Shown here in pieces: positions 37,480 through 49,855 of a stretch of 64,000 nt of DNA. The stretch is from Ignelater luminosus (lineage: Eukaryota; Arthropoda; Insecta; Coleoptera; Elateridae): the NCBI GenBank assembly GCA_011009095.1, contig VTPC01000895.1, forward strand, positions 1 through 64,000, written 5' to 3'. Made by a program: the position numbers and the translations under genes. Under the pieces are notes generated by a model. That model searched no databases. It had not been told where the DNA came from and worked only from the letters and a program-made list of their open reading frames with translations. Position 1 is the first letter of the stretch. Each line of letters starts with the position of its first letter.

Positions 37480-39190
37480 TATGTTTTTATGTTTTATGTC
37501 TTGTAACATGTTTTGAACCTTTAATCAGGGCATTAATTGGAATGTCACAGATTATGTGATTACACAGCGCAGTTTGGCTCAGTATGTTAGACGCTCGAGT
37601 AAAGAGGGAAGCCGAAATTGGAAGTGACCACATTCTAGTGATGCTCACTATGGTCGTGCACCAAGCAATTACAGCTAAACCAAGGAAGAATACAAAACCA
37701 AAAGAAGAAAAAATATGCTCATATAAGTTGAAAACCAAAGAAAAAGTGAAGGAAAAATCACAAGATATCTCAGGTTGGTAGGAGGAAGGAGAACGGGAAA
37801 AAGCATGGCAAAATCTTGAAACTATAATACTCTCGGCTGCAGCAGAGACCTGCAAAAGTGTTCCAATAGGTGGTAAAAGGAAGAAGGTTACTCGATGATG
37901 GAGTAATGAAGTGAGAACAAAGGTGTTGCACAAGAAAGAAAAATGGGATATTTATGAAGTAAGACTCAGAGAGTTAAGGTGAAGCTAGTTGTAAAAGTTG
38001 CAAAGCAGCAGACGTGAGAGGAGTTTGGCAGATTTTTAGAGCAAAGTGTCACGAAAACCAAAAACTTTTCTATAAAGTCATGAAAAATATGCAGAAAGAG
38101 ACTGTACTTGACTACCCATTAAAATTTATTAAGGATAAGAAAGGAAATGTCGTATCAAAGAAAAGTAAAATAATGGAAAGGATATTTCAGTGAGTTGCTG
38201 AACAGGAATGATACCGATGTGGAAGAGGCTGAGATTGACACTGTCGATGAAGACTCATCCCAACTAAGAGGTGATTCACACCAACCCAACCAAGGAAAGT
38301 CACACCAACCAAGGGAAGTCACACCAACTCTTTTCGAGTTGCAGCAAGCATTAACTAACGTTAAGCTAGGTAAGACAGCTAACCAGGATGATGTGACCCC
38401 TGAGACGAGATACATGGGCGATGTTGGAGAAATTGAGTTTTTGTGTTGGCTTGGGAAAAGTGCACCATACCAAAAGATTAGGAACTGTCATTTCTGGTTC
38501 TGCTTTATAAAGAGGGAGATAATAAAGAGTGCAGCAACCACAGAGATATCTTGCTGCTAAGTGTACTTGGTAAACGGTATCTGTATAGTAGCATACTTAA
38601 CAGAAGGTTAAGAGTTACAGCAGAACATAAGTTAGAAGCACAGTGTGATTCCCAGTCAAATTGCGGTATGCAAGAAGCTATCTTTGTAGTCCAACAAGTA
38701 GTAGAGAAAACTATTGAATACAGAAAAGAAGTCCACATGTGTTTTATCGACATACAGAAAGCCTTTGACTGACATAGCAAACTATGTGGAAAGCTCTAGA
38801 AAGTTACCAGGCCCCATCAGATCTAATTAGAAGGATTAAAATTGTGCAAGAATGAGGTAAGAAATTGTCATTCTTCAATTCTACTACTTGTGGTGTGTAG
38901 CTAAGAAAACTAGAAGGGATCGTGTGAGAAACTACCATTAGAGCAGCTCTCACAGTTTCTAGTGAACTGGGTAAAGGCCACAGAGCTGAGATTGTTTGGC
39001 CATGTCAATAGAATGAGGTTGAAGGTAAGAAGTCCAGAGGTCAGAGAACATCTACCTAGACAGACAACATTCAGTCCTCGCTTACAATGAGAGGTAGCAC
39101 TTGGGGGAGAGTAGTTCGGCTGGCTCAGAACAGACCAGCTTGGAGGACCTTTTATCAACCCTCTACACCTTCCAGTAGATGAGAGCCAGG
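37480..39190 (+). mobile_element. RTE-like LINE, decayed copy with endonuclease, RT and C-terminal blocks
   Basis: In order on the plus strand: LDARVKREAEIGSDHILVML (37584 on), the SDH block that ends the AP endonuclease domain; AWQNLETIILSAAAETCKSV (about 37800); QIFRAKCHENQKLFYKVMKN (about 38030); SILNRRLRVTAEHKLEAQCD and CGMQEAIFVVQQVVEKTIEY (38590-38720), the reverse transcriptase fingers; CFIDIQKAFD (38742-38771), the first catalytic Asp block. After a large internal loss comes the C-terminal RLFGHVNRMRLK (about 38990) and STWGRVVRLAQNRPAWRTF (about 39095-39150). Frames change often. Such proteins are frequently mis-annotated as craniofacial development protein 2-like. The copy is dead. 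Confidence 0.85.
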
Positions 39191-39957
39191 ATTAAGAATA
39201 AGATAAGAGTAAGAGAATTAATTGGAATGAAAGAAGTGCTGCAATTTACCACTGACCTTTAACTTTTGTTCTGTACCCTTCTCGATTGTACTTTCTGAGT
39301 TTTAATAACATAAGTGGACAGTTTATCAATATAAAGCATAAGTACAGGTACTCATACCTATTCAAACCCTATAAAGTAGTGAGAGAGTAGAAACTGAGAG
39401 ATTTAAACAATTGGACGATTGTTTTTGTTAGTTTTTAATAAAAGCTTCTATAGCATACGAATAGATATTTAGAATAAATTATCTATCTCAGTTATTAATC
39501 TCTTGAAATAGTAAAATCATTTGATTATGCCATTCACTGCTACAGAGTGCCTCAATCAGACTGCAGTGTAGAAAATCATGGAAAATCAGTAAAAACGGTG
39601 TATCATATAGAACATATTTTAAGTGGATATGAAAGAACTGCAAAATTAATAAAAATCTCAAACGACTAATAGGTCAATTGACATAATACTTCTTGTGCTA
39701 CTTCAAACTAAGTGTTTATAACTCTATGCACAGGCATAAAAGAAAAATAGGAAAAACAAAGACATCATTTTTGAAACTAAGCCCTTGTACCAAAATCTGT
39801 TAATTAGTTTTATAAATAAACACAGTTAAACAACTTGCAGTTTCTATAAAATTTATTTGATTGATGTTTAATAATAATACATTGGAATTACCATGTACGA
39901 TCTCAAATGCTACTTACTTAACAAAAATAGACAACTAATTTCATTAAATTCAAATAC
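39191..39957. other. AT-rich stretch between the LINE and winged eye
   Basis: No gene recognised. It may include the downstream part of a long winged eye 3' UTR, but no polyadenylation site can be fixed. Confidence 0.35.
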
Positions 39958-40011
<54 letters not shown>

Positions 40012-40012
40012 C
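39958..40012. repeat. AAT microsatellite
   Basis: About 18 ATA/AAT units run up to TCATGACAA and the 10-N gap. Confidence 0.95.
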
Positions 40013-40019
40013 ATGACAA

Positions 40020-40029
40020 NNNNNNNNNN
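40020..40029. other. Assembly gap, 10 N
   Basis: Ten N next to the AAT microsatellite. Probably a scaffold join or a collapsed repeat. Confidence 0.97.
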
Positions 40030-40158
40030 TTATTATGTCTAACAACACTCAATAAATAATGAAATATGAAGAACTTTGGCTACATTAATAAGATTTTAGA
40101 GCTCAAAGAGCACAATAATAATATAGAAATATATTAAATCATAAATTAATTATTAGAA

Positions 40159-40159
<1 letters not shown>

Positions 40160-40197
<38 letters not shown>

Positions 40198-40198
40198 C
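40160..40198. repeat. AAT microsatellite
   Basis: About 12 AAT units. With 39958-40012 on the other side of the gap it may have been one interrupted array. Confidence 0.93.
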
Positions 40199-41435
40199 AG
40201 AAGAAAAAACAGATCAAAAATAAAAAAAGTAAATTACAAAAAAAAACTACTTACTTCGAGTTAGTTCGAATTTATTATTTGTTTTTTGTAAGTTGTATTT
40301 AAGTAAGCAATCACTCTGCTGCAGGTGCTACTACATAAAATGAAAACACAAGTTCAATTCGAAATAACTCGAGGTCCATGGTAAAACTAACGATAATTTA
40401 CAACAACTTGAGACAAATACAACATATTATTCTTTTTGTTATTACATATAACACAGAAAGGCAACCATTTCTGTTTAGAAACAAATTAACAACATAAGAA
40501 ATTAACTACTGCCATACTATTTACTAGAAGGTAATACAAAAACTGAATTTCTAAAAAAAACAAGAAAAGAAAAGAAGTTCCTTCACAGAAATAATCTGTT
40601 AATATATAAAAAGAAAACCAAATTCCAGAATGACAGTAGGGAAAGCAAATAGGAATGATAACGAGAACTACAAGAAGTTTAATTATTTGTTACTTATGTA
40701 GGTAACAAATCTTTTTTTGTATTTCTTTTTCATTCTCATTTAATTTACCAAATTACTTTTGGTACATCACTTACTTATCATGAAAATGTCTAAAAAATTC
40801 TTCACATTAAACTTTTACTCCGACTAGTATAAAATGCAAAAACTCTGGTTTGATAAAATTTCTCAAGATTGATTTCTCCAATCATTAAGAGTTGTCATTC
40901 CTAAAAGCAATAGGAAAGAAATAATAAAAATAACAATCATTTTTCTATTACGGAATGCACCCGCTTTTTTTTTAATACAAGAGCCAAAATTGCTAAAATT
41001 ATATGGAAAACTCGAGACGACACTGAAGAACACAGCACTAGCCTATCAAAGCACACGAACCATTTATACCAGCAGTAACTAATTCTAATTATAAACATGA
41101 TTTTTCTTGTGTTAAATATATATTTATAATATTTTCTATATTTCTATACAACATTATCAATAACTAATTCATATAATACAAATGTTCCCATCTCTTTATG
41201 CAACAATATGTATACGTATCAAATTTAGATGTTTTTTTTGAAAGACATCAGTGTACAACAAATTGTGTGTTTGATTTTTTTATTTGTTAACTGGCCATTT
41301 TTATGCACTTTATCTGTTTTTTTTTAAATATTTTTTTTACACCAACATGACTCCCCTCCCTCTCTTTATTATTTGAAACAAAAATATAAATATATTTGAC
41401 ATATTTTAACATATCAAGAGAAAAAACTGTAAAAA
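40199..41435 (-). other. Region downstream of the winged eye stop codon (3' UTR candidate)
   Basis: AT-rich sequence immediately 3' of the winged eye stop codon (minus strand). It contains several AATAAA-like signals on that strand but none can be singled out. No other gene is seen. Confidence 0.4.
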
Positions 41436-41625
41436 TTAACTAGGATTCTTAACAATTCTCTTCTGTCGGAAATCATAAACTCTGCGACAAAAAAATACCA
41501 ATTCAGGTGGCGTTTGAACTGTTGATGGAGGTTGTCTATATAATCGTGGATACGGTTCCGGATTTGGAATACACGAAACTGTAGCTTCCATTCCTTCTTC
41601 TAACCGTCTTAATGTTTTACGGTAA
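41436..41625 (-). CDS. wge: winged eye exon f (C-terminus and stop)
   Basis: The acceptor is ATATTTAG/TTACCG. It completes the CRY codon and encodes [40 protein letters not shown] and [16 protein letters not shown], then TAA at 41436-41438. The [10 protein letters not shown] ending is the conserved C-terminus of the insect proteins. Confidence 0.9.
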
Positions 41626-44600
41626 CTAAATATAAATTACTGTAAGACATACTGTTCAAATAATAATTCATAAAATACATACCGGCAATATTCATTAAAA
41701 GTAAGAACATAACATTTATCTTCAATGCACGCTACACTGTTTGTATCTTTATGTCTCGAAGCAAAGACTTCATCTGATTCATCATATGGTTGTCTTCCTT
41801 GCTCTGTATGTTCAGGTCGATAATACCACAACAATGACATCATCATCTCACCTGCAGACATTGCATAATGTAAGTTTTTTAAAATAAATATAAAAATCTT
41901 CAGGCCTTACCATCATCAGGATTTTCCCACAATGCAGCAACTTTTGCTACAAATGGTAAATCATTTCTTCTTGGGCCAGCCTTTAGTAGTACACAATCTC
42001 TGGGTTCGATTACATCACCTTCTGCATGTTTCATTGCTGGATAACATCTTCTTGTAACTGTACTTTCATCACTCTGTAAAAATAATAATAAACAAATCAG
42101 TTCATCACGTAACAGGATAAATTCTCAATTTTTATTCAATTTTAGTGCAAGTGTGTGAAAGTTACTCTCATCTAAAATGAATATGTACCTGAAAGATTTA
42201 CAAAATGACAATGTAGTATCACGAAGAGTTTTTAATGGAAAGGTTTAACTTGGAAGTTCTAGAAGGTTTTATAAAAGGGTGTCAGGGGAATGCTAGATAA
42301 CTAATTAAATGCTAAATTAAAATACTGGGCCAATCAATTTACTAAACTTGATCAAAAAGAGATAATTTTCGAATGTTTGGAATTCTAGTCTTTTCGGCAA
42401 GCTGTAGCGTACATTCACACAAAATGAAATTCACAGAATACACAATCTCATTTTGCTACCACAAACAATAGTAAAAACACAAATGTTGTACAATTAGATT
42501 CAAGATGATTTTCTATTCATAAGAAATGATAAAAACAATCTGCTGCAAAAATGAATGAAAATGAATTAACATAAGCAGATAAGTTAGACTAGAGCAACAG
42601 AATTGTGGGGTATATGTATTATGCGGTAGAAGTGTGGGTATGCTATAAGTGTAACAGATCCAATCATAAGTTGACTTAATTTCTTTTCATCTATTTATCT
42701 AGCTTGTTGCTTCCTATTTAAGCTCTTTCACAATAATTGTGTGCATAGCTAGTGATGTAAAATTTCATGAAATTTTTCAAAGATTGTAAAATATATTGGC
42801 AAACTAAAAATTTACTTTATCAACACTCCAAATATAGCAAGGGCTACTGGCCTATTGCTAAAAAAAGCAAAAGAAACAACATAGAGAAATTTCATATAAA
42901 AGATTTTGTTGTTGCATTACCAATACATATCTTATTGTTTCTTCATTTTGAAAAAACAAAAAGTTAATAAGAAAAGGTCTATAGAGTAAGTTTTGAACGA
43001 AAACACAAGAAATACCAAAAACTGTATCAAAAATATTTCTTTGGAAAGGGGCTTAGCAAAAATAGTGTATGCCAATGCATGTCAAAAGAAATAATTTACT
43101 CCAAGTCTAGATATTCAAGAATAGACAACTTAAAGTTCACATACCTAAATATCATACTATACAACAGATTCAGACACTTATTGTTAAAAGCTTCAGTTTA
43201 CAAGTTTGACTATGATATGCAAAAGGTATCACTTGTTGTTGTTCAAGTACCAGAAGAGAAACTGGACCCAAGAAGGTAGTCATCAAACACATACATTTAA
43301 GTATATACTAGAAAATGTGAGGCATTCCAAAAGAAATCTAAGACAGTTTACAATTTGGCGATTCCATTCCAGAACTCTGTACAGGTCAAGAGTTTTTGGA
43401 CTGGTCTACCCTGACCTGACAAATCTGGATTCGTCCCATCTGTTGAGAAAAGGTGTTTACCCATCTTTTGCATATCCAACTCCACGAGGAAATATTAAGA
43501 AAAAGCACAACTATTGATAAACTTGCCATAGAGATTAAAAGGTATGCTCATGCAGCCCATCGTTAAGCAAGTTTTGCCAGCACACTCACAAAAGATAGCC
43601 TGGTGTCATTTTGTCACTGCCCAGAAGCTGGTAGGATAACACAGGATAAGACATGGTTAATCTCTACACTATTCATTTATAGAAAGTGACATCTGATTGG
43701 CAATATCATTAGGTATAAGTTGAGTAAGTAGCAGGTGTCTTATGAAAGTTATTCTCATGGCAGCTGTTGAGGTTTTTAACAACAAGAAATATTTTTCAAA
43801 TGCCCTCTTTTAATGTAATATGAGATTTAAGTTCAGGTAGCTAGTTTGATAAAAGTCAAGAAAAAGAAAACTCATTAAGATGTGAAAGGCATTACACAAG
43901 AAATTCAACATCAAAAAGAATACAGCATTTGAAGCATTCTTTGTTGGGGACCAAAAGAAAAATGATTTCCAAAAACAAAAGTAGTTGCCTGGAGATTAGG
44001 TACTAGCAATATCAGTACTTTCTAGCATGGTGTCTGTCTTCTTTACATGCTTTCTGCAGTGTATAATGTGGGTGTATGACAAACATTGAATTGTAACTCA
44101 ATATAACAATTCAGTCATAGATTCCAGTCATGAACAACTTAATTGAAACTAGTTTCATGGTAGATACTCCAGTAACCAGACAAACCAAAAAGTTGAAGAT
44201 TATGAAGCCTTTTAAAGACTCACATCAGTCTTTTATTCCCAGAATCTTGCAGTCAATAATTTCGTATTTTAAAGTTGTTAAATTGAAGGACAAAAACAGA
44301 GGGCAATTTTGCCAGTCTGACAAGCTTAGATGGCCAGAAAAGTTCAATGTATGCCTAAGATTCAAAGCATTAATTTGAAAGCAGAGTTTAGATGATGAAA
44401 GATTTAGTAACCAGAAACCAAAATAGTCGAGAAAGTGGGGTGTATCCTTTCTTAGTTATCTACCGAAAAATACCTCAAAACGAAGTCACAGATCATATTG
44501 TAAAGTTCACCTTTAGTCTTGAAGCCTAAAGATTAGAAAAACTAAAAATTAACTTTGTTAAACTGTAACTATAGTTTTAAGATTGAAGAAAATGCTTAAG

Positions 44601-47600
44601 TTTAAAAAAATGTTTTAAATAAAGAAGGATTTATGAAAAACACAAGGCTGAATCCACTGGTAGTGATCTTTCAAAACTGAGGTTATTAGCTTCTTAAGAT
44701 TTTAGAATTTGTAGTAAAATGAATTGTCCAAATAATATTGTCGGTGAATAAAAAGATCATAAAAGAAAAAGCATACAGATGCAACCAATGGATTCAAAGT
44801 ACTAAAGCATGCAAACTGTAACTTTTGAGTTATTTGGACAAGTATGGTTCAAATGACTATCTCAAAACAATGTGTTTGATTTAGTAATAGCTCATTGATG
44901 AGTTCACAAGTTTCTTTGTTTTCATCTTAAAAAAAGAAGAATGTGATTTTAAACATTAGTGTACTGTATAAGTATGAAAGAGATGCTTTTTTGTTAACTA
45001 AATAGCTAAATATAATAAATTATCAATACATCTTCATAAAAACTGATGATAGTGTTGTATTGCGTATTCTTTACAACATATAATTGCAAAATGATGTATA
45101 AATAAAACGAATTTTAAAAACTCAGTGTTTATGTCTTGTTTAATAACAATAAAATTAAAAACACCCAATGAGATTTCAATTCTACTTTGTTTGTGAAACA
45201 ACCAATTCCTTATAAAAAAATGGCAAAGTCCTGAAAGACCAAGGTAATAACCAAGGCTTAAAGTACTGTCACTGTAATTTAAACAAGAGAATAATACATG
45301 CATGGCTATGTATAATTAAAATAAGAGATGTGTTGCAGGTTGCAACCTTGACACACCCTTTATGGTAACTCGCTTAAAAAAATTACTTACATTCAAGAAT
45401 ACTTTAGCCTGGAATGGTTCTCCTTTCCATGTCCATCCATTGGACCATCTAGGTACTTGCATGTATTTCCTTGGAACTCTCGTTACTGCTGTAGAAGGAA
45501 TTTCAATACCTTTACTCTTGGTTTTCCGCTTGCTTGCTCCAATTTTTTTTGAAACAATTGCAGTTTTTGATTTGACTTGTGCCATTTTAGAATTTGTACT
45601 TTTATTATTAATTATGGATTCTGATTTGATTAATTTGCACTTATCGGTCGCTTTAATATTTGTTTCAGTTTTTTTATTTGTCCGTAAACTATCAGAGTAT
45701 CTGTTAATGACACTTTCTATTGTCCTATCCACGTTATTTTTTGCAAACAAACTATCCAAAATAGCGGGCGCTAATTTTTTAGCAGTAGTATTATTATTAT
45801 TATTTAAACTATTTTTAGAATTGACTTGTGATTTCTTGGTAGTTTTCACTAGAGGTTCTTTATTTTCACTTAACTCAAAGTCAACAAAGCACTTTCCTTT
45901 ATTATTTTTAAGATTTTGTTTAGAATTATGTAAGTTACTTGCAGCAAGTGGTTTAGAAGTTTTTAATTTTTTATGATTCGTTTCCTCTTTAGTCGGACTT
46001 AATTTTCTTTTTAAAGTTTTCTTTAATTTCATTTTAGAATTTCTATTTAACAAAGGCTTATCACTTTCCACATTAAGTTTGCGCTTACCATTATTTATTT
46101 TAATGCTAGGAACATGTTTCTTTATGAGGTCCTTGTAACTTCCATTTACTTTGGTTTTTTCAATTTTTTGTTTCTTTTGTGGAGGTGATGGATCCGTTTC
46201 AATCTTTTCCAAGTCTCTTGTTATAGACAATTTTCTTTTCATATTTTTAACTTTAACATTTTCAGCAACGGTTTTCTGACAAGGCAGTAATTCGTCAGGA
46301 AGAACCGGCGGTTTTTCTTCATTTACCTCAACTTCTTTAGACTTTATCAATAATCCCATTTGCTCTGCTGTTTGTTCTTCAGTTTTTAGGCATGCAATTG
46401 TAGTTGTTGCATCTTTTTGTACTTTAATAGTGGAAGAATCCGTGATAATCTCTGTGGAAGAACTGGTTCTTAAAGATGTTGTCACTTCTTTTGTGTCCAT
46501 TTTTGATTTTAACGTTGTAATAATAACATCAGAACAAGGCTTCTGTTCTTCAGGGCTTTCAATTTCCCTTTTCACATTCGGAACGCACATGGCATTCTGC
46601 GGTGCATGACACATCAGCAGCATCGTGTTTCCCGGGAAATTCGCGGCGATATTATTGCGAACCATATTTTTTCCTATGCGCGCTTTCCGTCGTTTTTCTA
46701 TTGGTTTGCAATCAGTAGATTCTGTTCCTTCCTGTTTTGGAGCTGGAGGTGGTGGCTGGTATGTAGCTCCTGCTGGAGATGGCGGAGGTGGCATTCCCGC
46801 AGACCCCCGTGCTGGACTAGGAGGTCCGGTCGCACTCACAGGCTCTAAAGGTAACGCAAGAGCCACTGGAGGCAATGGAAGTGAATCTTTGGCTATGGAA
46901 GAAATGTGAGCCGACCTCTTACTATCACCAGTAAGAGGCCCAGTATGTACGTTTTTTGGACACGACTGGATTGGACATGGGCAGCTTTGGTATGCTGCAT
47001 CTGTAATTTTGAAAGTAATAAATGTTTGCTTTTTTTTTAAATTTATCAATACTTACTTATATAAGGTAGCGTTCTAGTAGGCGGCGAATGCGTATAACAC
47101 GATGGTGGCGGCGCTGGTCCGTATCCTGGATAATAATGAGGCGGTGGTGGATATGGATCTACCAACGTTGGTGGTGGTGGAGGAGGGTAACTTTCTATTA
47201 GAGGAGGCGGAGGGCCACTTGGTTGGTACGCACTACTGACTGCAGGTGTTGCCGTTACTACCTGTTGACTTGGTTGGGTTGGCGCCGACGGCGGCGGATG
47301 GTATAAGTCGGGCGGATTCGCTTGATAATACTGAGTACCTGCAGGCGCCGCCAAGTGTCTCCTGTATGTAGGTGGAGGATAAGCTTTGTGATGCAGGTAT
47401 GGACTTGGTGGATAACATAATTCATGATGATAAGATGGAGCGGGTGGAGGTGCAGGATAATACTGGGGAGGGTATCCGTAGGAATATCCTGGATGAGGAG
47501 CTGGATATTGAGTATAACGATAGGCAGGTTGAGGTGGTGGAGGCTGTGATGGGAGCGATTCTTTAGCGCTCGTTGCTGATGTAATTATCACCTACAAGAT

Positions 47601-47823
47601 GAGAAATTAGTGAATTAGGAGAAATTGAAAAAGATAGTAAAACTAATTACATCGCTATCCAATGAGTCTGCCGTTGAGGATTGTGAATGCGCTTGATGTG
47701 ATGGAGGAGGCGTTGGTGATGAAGATACTTCCGAAAGAGGAGCTGATTTTCCTAATGATGACGGCTGTGGATGGGCATGTGGAGGAGGAACATTTATCAA
47801 AGGCCCAGCCGGTTGATAATATC
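41436..47823 (-). CDS. wge: winged eye (BAH-domain chromatin protein), six 3' exons, 5' end missing
   Basis: Six exons join in frame to about 946 residues: 47823-47651, 47591-47057, 47000-45391, 42073-41911, 41851-41683, 41625-41436. Order of parts: a Pro/Tyr-rich N-terminal region ([20 protein letters not shown]), a Cys motif ([15 protein letters not shown]), and a long Lys/Ser-rich disordered middle. Then comes the conserved block [20 protein letters not shown], followed by a BAH domain ([20 protein letters not shown]…[20 protein letters not shown]…[14 protein letters not shown]…[20 protein letters not shown]). This C-terminus matches fly winged eye and vertebrate TNRC18/BAHCC1, chromatin proteins whose BAH domain in vertebrates reads methylated histone H3. 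In flies the gene influences eye/wing fate and heterochromatin. The acceptor at 47824 shows that at least one upstream exon exists. Confidence 0.88.
41683..41851 (-). CDS. wge: winged eye exon e (BAH domain, second part)
   Basis: The acceptor is CTGCAG/GTGAGA and the donor is TTGCCG/GTATGT. It encodes [20 protein letters not shown], then [20 protein letters not shown] and YVLTFNEYC. The aromatic WYYRPEHT and the ASRH…NSV…I segment are BAH core strands. Confidence 0.92.
41911..42073 (-). CDS. wge: winged eye exon d (BAH domain, first part)
   Basis: The acceptor is TTTACAG/AGTGAT and the donor is GATGATG/GTAAGG. It starts in phase 0 and encodes [20 protein letters not shown] then [20 protein letters not shown] and [14 protein letters not shown]. 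The [10 protein letters not shown]…AKVAALWE order is diagnostic for the winged eye/TNRC18/BAHCC1 BAH domain. Confidence 0.92.
42074..45390 (-). other. winged eye intron with decayed unrecognised repeat
   Basis: A 3.3-kb intron. Between about 43200 and 44560 the plus strand holds short coding-like pieces (for example [20 protein letters not shown] and [20 protein letters not shown]) broken by many stops and frame changes. They suggest an old mobile element or retrocopy that I cannot name. The remainder is AT-rich. Confidence 0.4.
45391..47000 (-). CDS. wge: winged eye exon c (large central exon)
   Basis: The acceptor is ATTACAG/ATGCAG and the donor is TTGAAT/GTAAGT. It is 1610 bases, 536 whole codons. 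The middle is Lys/Ser/Asn-rich with many basic clusters such as [10 protein letters not shown]. The end carries [18 protein letters not shown], the conserved block before the BAH domain, and AKVFLN at the splice junction. Antisense frames over this exon are shadows. Confidence 0.88.
47057..47591 (-). CDS. wge: winged eye exon b (Pro/Tyr-rich)
   Basis: The acceptor is TTGTAG/GTGATA and the donor is TATATAA/GTAAGT. It is 178 codons of low-complexity Pro/Tyr/His-rich sequence (for example [20 protein letters not shown]), probably disordered. It ends after the first base of an Asn codon completed by the next exon. Confidence 0.82.
47651..47823 (-). CDS. wge: winged eye exon a (first one seen)
   Basis: The acceptor is TTTCAG/GATATT and the donor is AGCGAT/GTAATT. 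It starts inside a codon (x/GA) and encodes [20 protein letters not shown] followed by a Ser/Pro-rich stretch ending in STADSLDSD. Phase 0 at its 3' end joins [11 protein letters not shown] of the next exon. Confidence 0.75.
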
Positions 47824-49853
47824 CTGAAACGTCAGAATGAATAATTAATCTATGGTTTCGTTCTATATTTTAGTTCTACTTATAAATATACTCGTGAACT
47901 AACTAACGATATTAGTAATAAATTTGATTTACCACAAGCCTGAGTCCAAAATATATTTTTAAAATCTATTTGCATTGCTATAGTTTGTATGTCGTCAATA
48001 ATTTACTTATCGACAATAACAACAAAATCCCACACACAAAATGTTATCAAAAGGTTTACAATTTACTCACAGATAAAGTTAATACACGTTGAGTACTTTA
48101 AAGTAGCACACGAAGGCGAAAAGAAAAACCAATAATTGCTGACCTAAAAAAGGGTTTTTTGTGTGTGAGGGGAAGGAAGGGTTTTTCCCATAGTTAAATG
48201 AATAAACGAGTGCCCAAGCAAACCGAAAACGTTTAGTATAAAAGGTCAGAGTCAAGCATTAACCTTTAACGAGAACATTTCGGTGACCACGCATTGCGGT
48301 CCCATTTCAAGTTTGTAGGGAAACCGCCAGGATTACGTTTTGCTCAGGACTTATTTCAATTAACAATAAATCTACAAAGTTTCCTTTGACTTGGATTATT
48401 TATGTCCACTAAAATATACAAAGTTTATATTAACGTTACCCGGATGTAGCTTCTATTTAAGTTTATGGCGCGATTAAAGGGTTTCTTAAAGGGTTTCTTG
48501 AAACTTTTAACAATTAATTAAAAAAGATGTTTTCATTTAAAAGGAAGTCTTTTCGTATATAAAAATATATACAGAAAAAGAGATTTCTTTATTCAACCTG
48601 ACCTTTCTGTATGGAAATGACATACATGGTCACATCATGTTTTATTATAATAAGAAAGCACCAACAAGAGCGACAACTTGAAACGCAGCACAAAACGAAT
48701 ATTGTCAGACTCGTTAAGAAGGATTCAAGTCAAACGGGAACGAAAAAGAAAAAGACCCAAAGCTGATATTATTGTGCATTAAACTTTTATAAACTCTTTG
48801 ACAATAATGAAAAAAAAAGAACATGAAAGCATGCAGTTTGTAAAAATAAAATAAGTAACCAATATTACGAGTGCTTTCAATTCAGGTCAAACAACAACGT
48901 ACTATATCCACTAGGAAAAGTCGATGAGATTTTATGTGACGGCAAAGAGAGCGGAACGACCGAAATTCGCTGTATATGTGCACTGTATATACGATTCACA
49001 AAGAGAAAGAAGGTAAATCCTTATTTTCAACTAACTTGTCTTTAAAGCTATTTTGGTGTTTGTTTGGATACGTTAGCAACAAATACAAAAAGAGGTTGGG
49101 TTTTATTTTTTTCTTTTCTTTAGGAAATTTGCCCTTAAGATATCCAGACTTGATCGAGATTTATTCGAAAGGCATTACTTTAAGTTATAGTATAATTGAA
49201 TGATAAATAAATAACTAAAAAATTAGGAATAATTCCAATGTCGCGAAATTCTCTTAGAAACGTTCTAATTTCCATTTATTTTTGTTAGATCAAGCTAATA
49301 GACTACTATATTTTCAAGAAAATGGAAGTAACGTAAGCAAAAAGCAACAAAAATAACAACAGTTACATCTTATTATATCGATAGTATTAGCTGCAATGGT
49401 AATTGGGCACATTAGTAAAGCGATTAACTTCATCTGATACACTTAGTCCTTAAAATTGAACATAATAATCTTCAACGGTTTCGACCTCCAGCTGCAAGCT
49501 CTCAAGGTAGTCGTCCTGAACGTTTAATATCGGTATGAAACCTTATAACGTAGAACTTTCTTTCTCAATATTAGTTGGATCTTATTTTTTTCGTAAATTG
49601 GGGAATTGATATCCTAGAATTGCTCTAGATATATAACTATGTTAAACTTCAATAAAAAACTGATAATCGTTGCTTTCATTTTGAATTTTGCAGTCTTGTA
49701 ACAGCCATCCAAATAAGATCATGGTGGCAGAACTCAAAAACTCCACATGTTCATATTGGTGTTGAGCAATACAAAATAGCAGACTGCGTTTTTCTCTTGA
49801 GCAGTGGACATTACAACTTAAGTATTACCATCTACTCCAGTTGCACCGATATG
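47824..49853. other. Stretch upstream of the winged eye exons, no exon recognised
   Basis: AT-rich. A short minus-strand frame at about 48255-48355 (GGFPTNLKWDRNAWSPKCSR) is more GC-rich than its surroundings but has no splice support. It may be part of intron or repeat. Confidence 0.35.
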
Positions 49854-49855
49854 TA

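Noticed and set aside
46606-46909. Plus-strand frames of 80-94 codons and other antisense frames over 45362-47844
   Set aside because: They are shadows of the winged eye exons on the opposite strand; the Trp/Arg-rich translation reflects the antisense of Pro codons.
48255-48355. Short minus-strand frame (GGFPTNLKWDRNAWSPKCSR) as an upstream winged eye exon
   Set aside because: It has no acceptor or donor in the needed phase.
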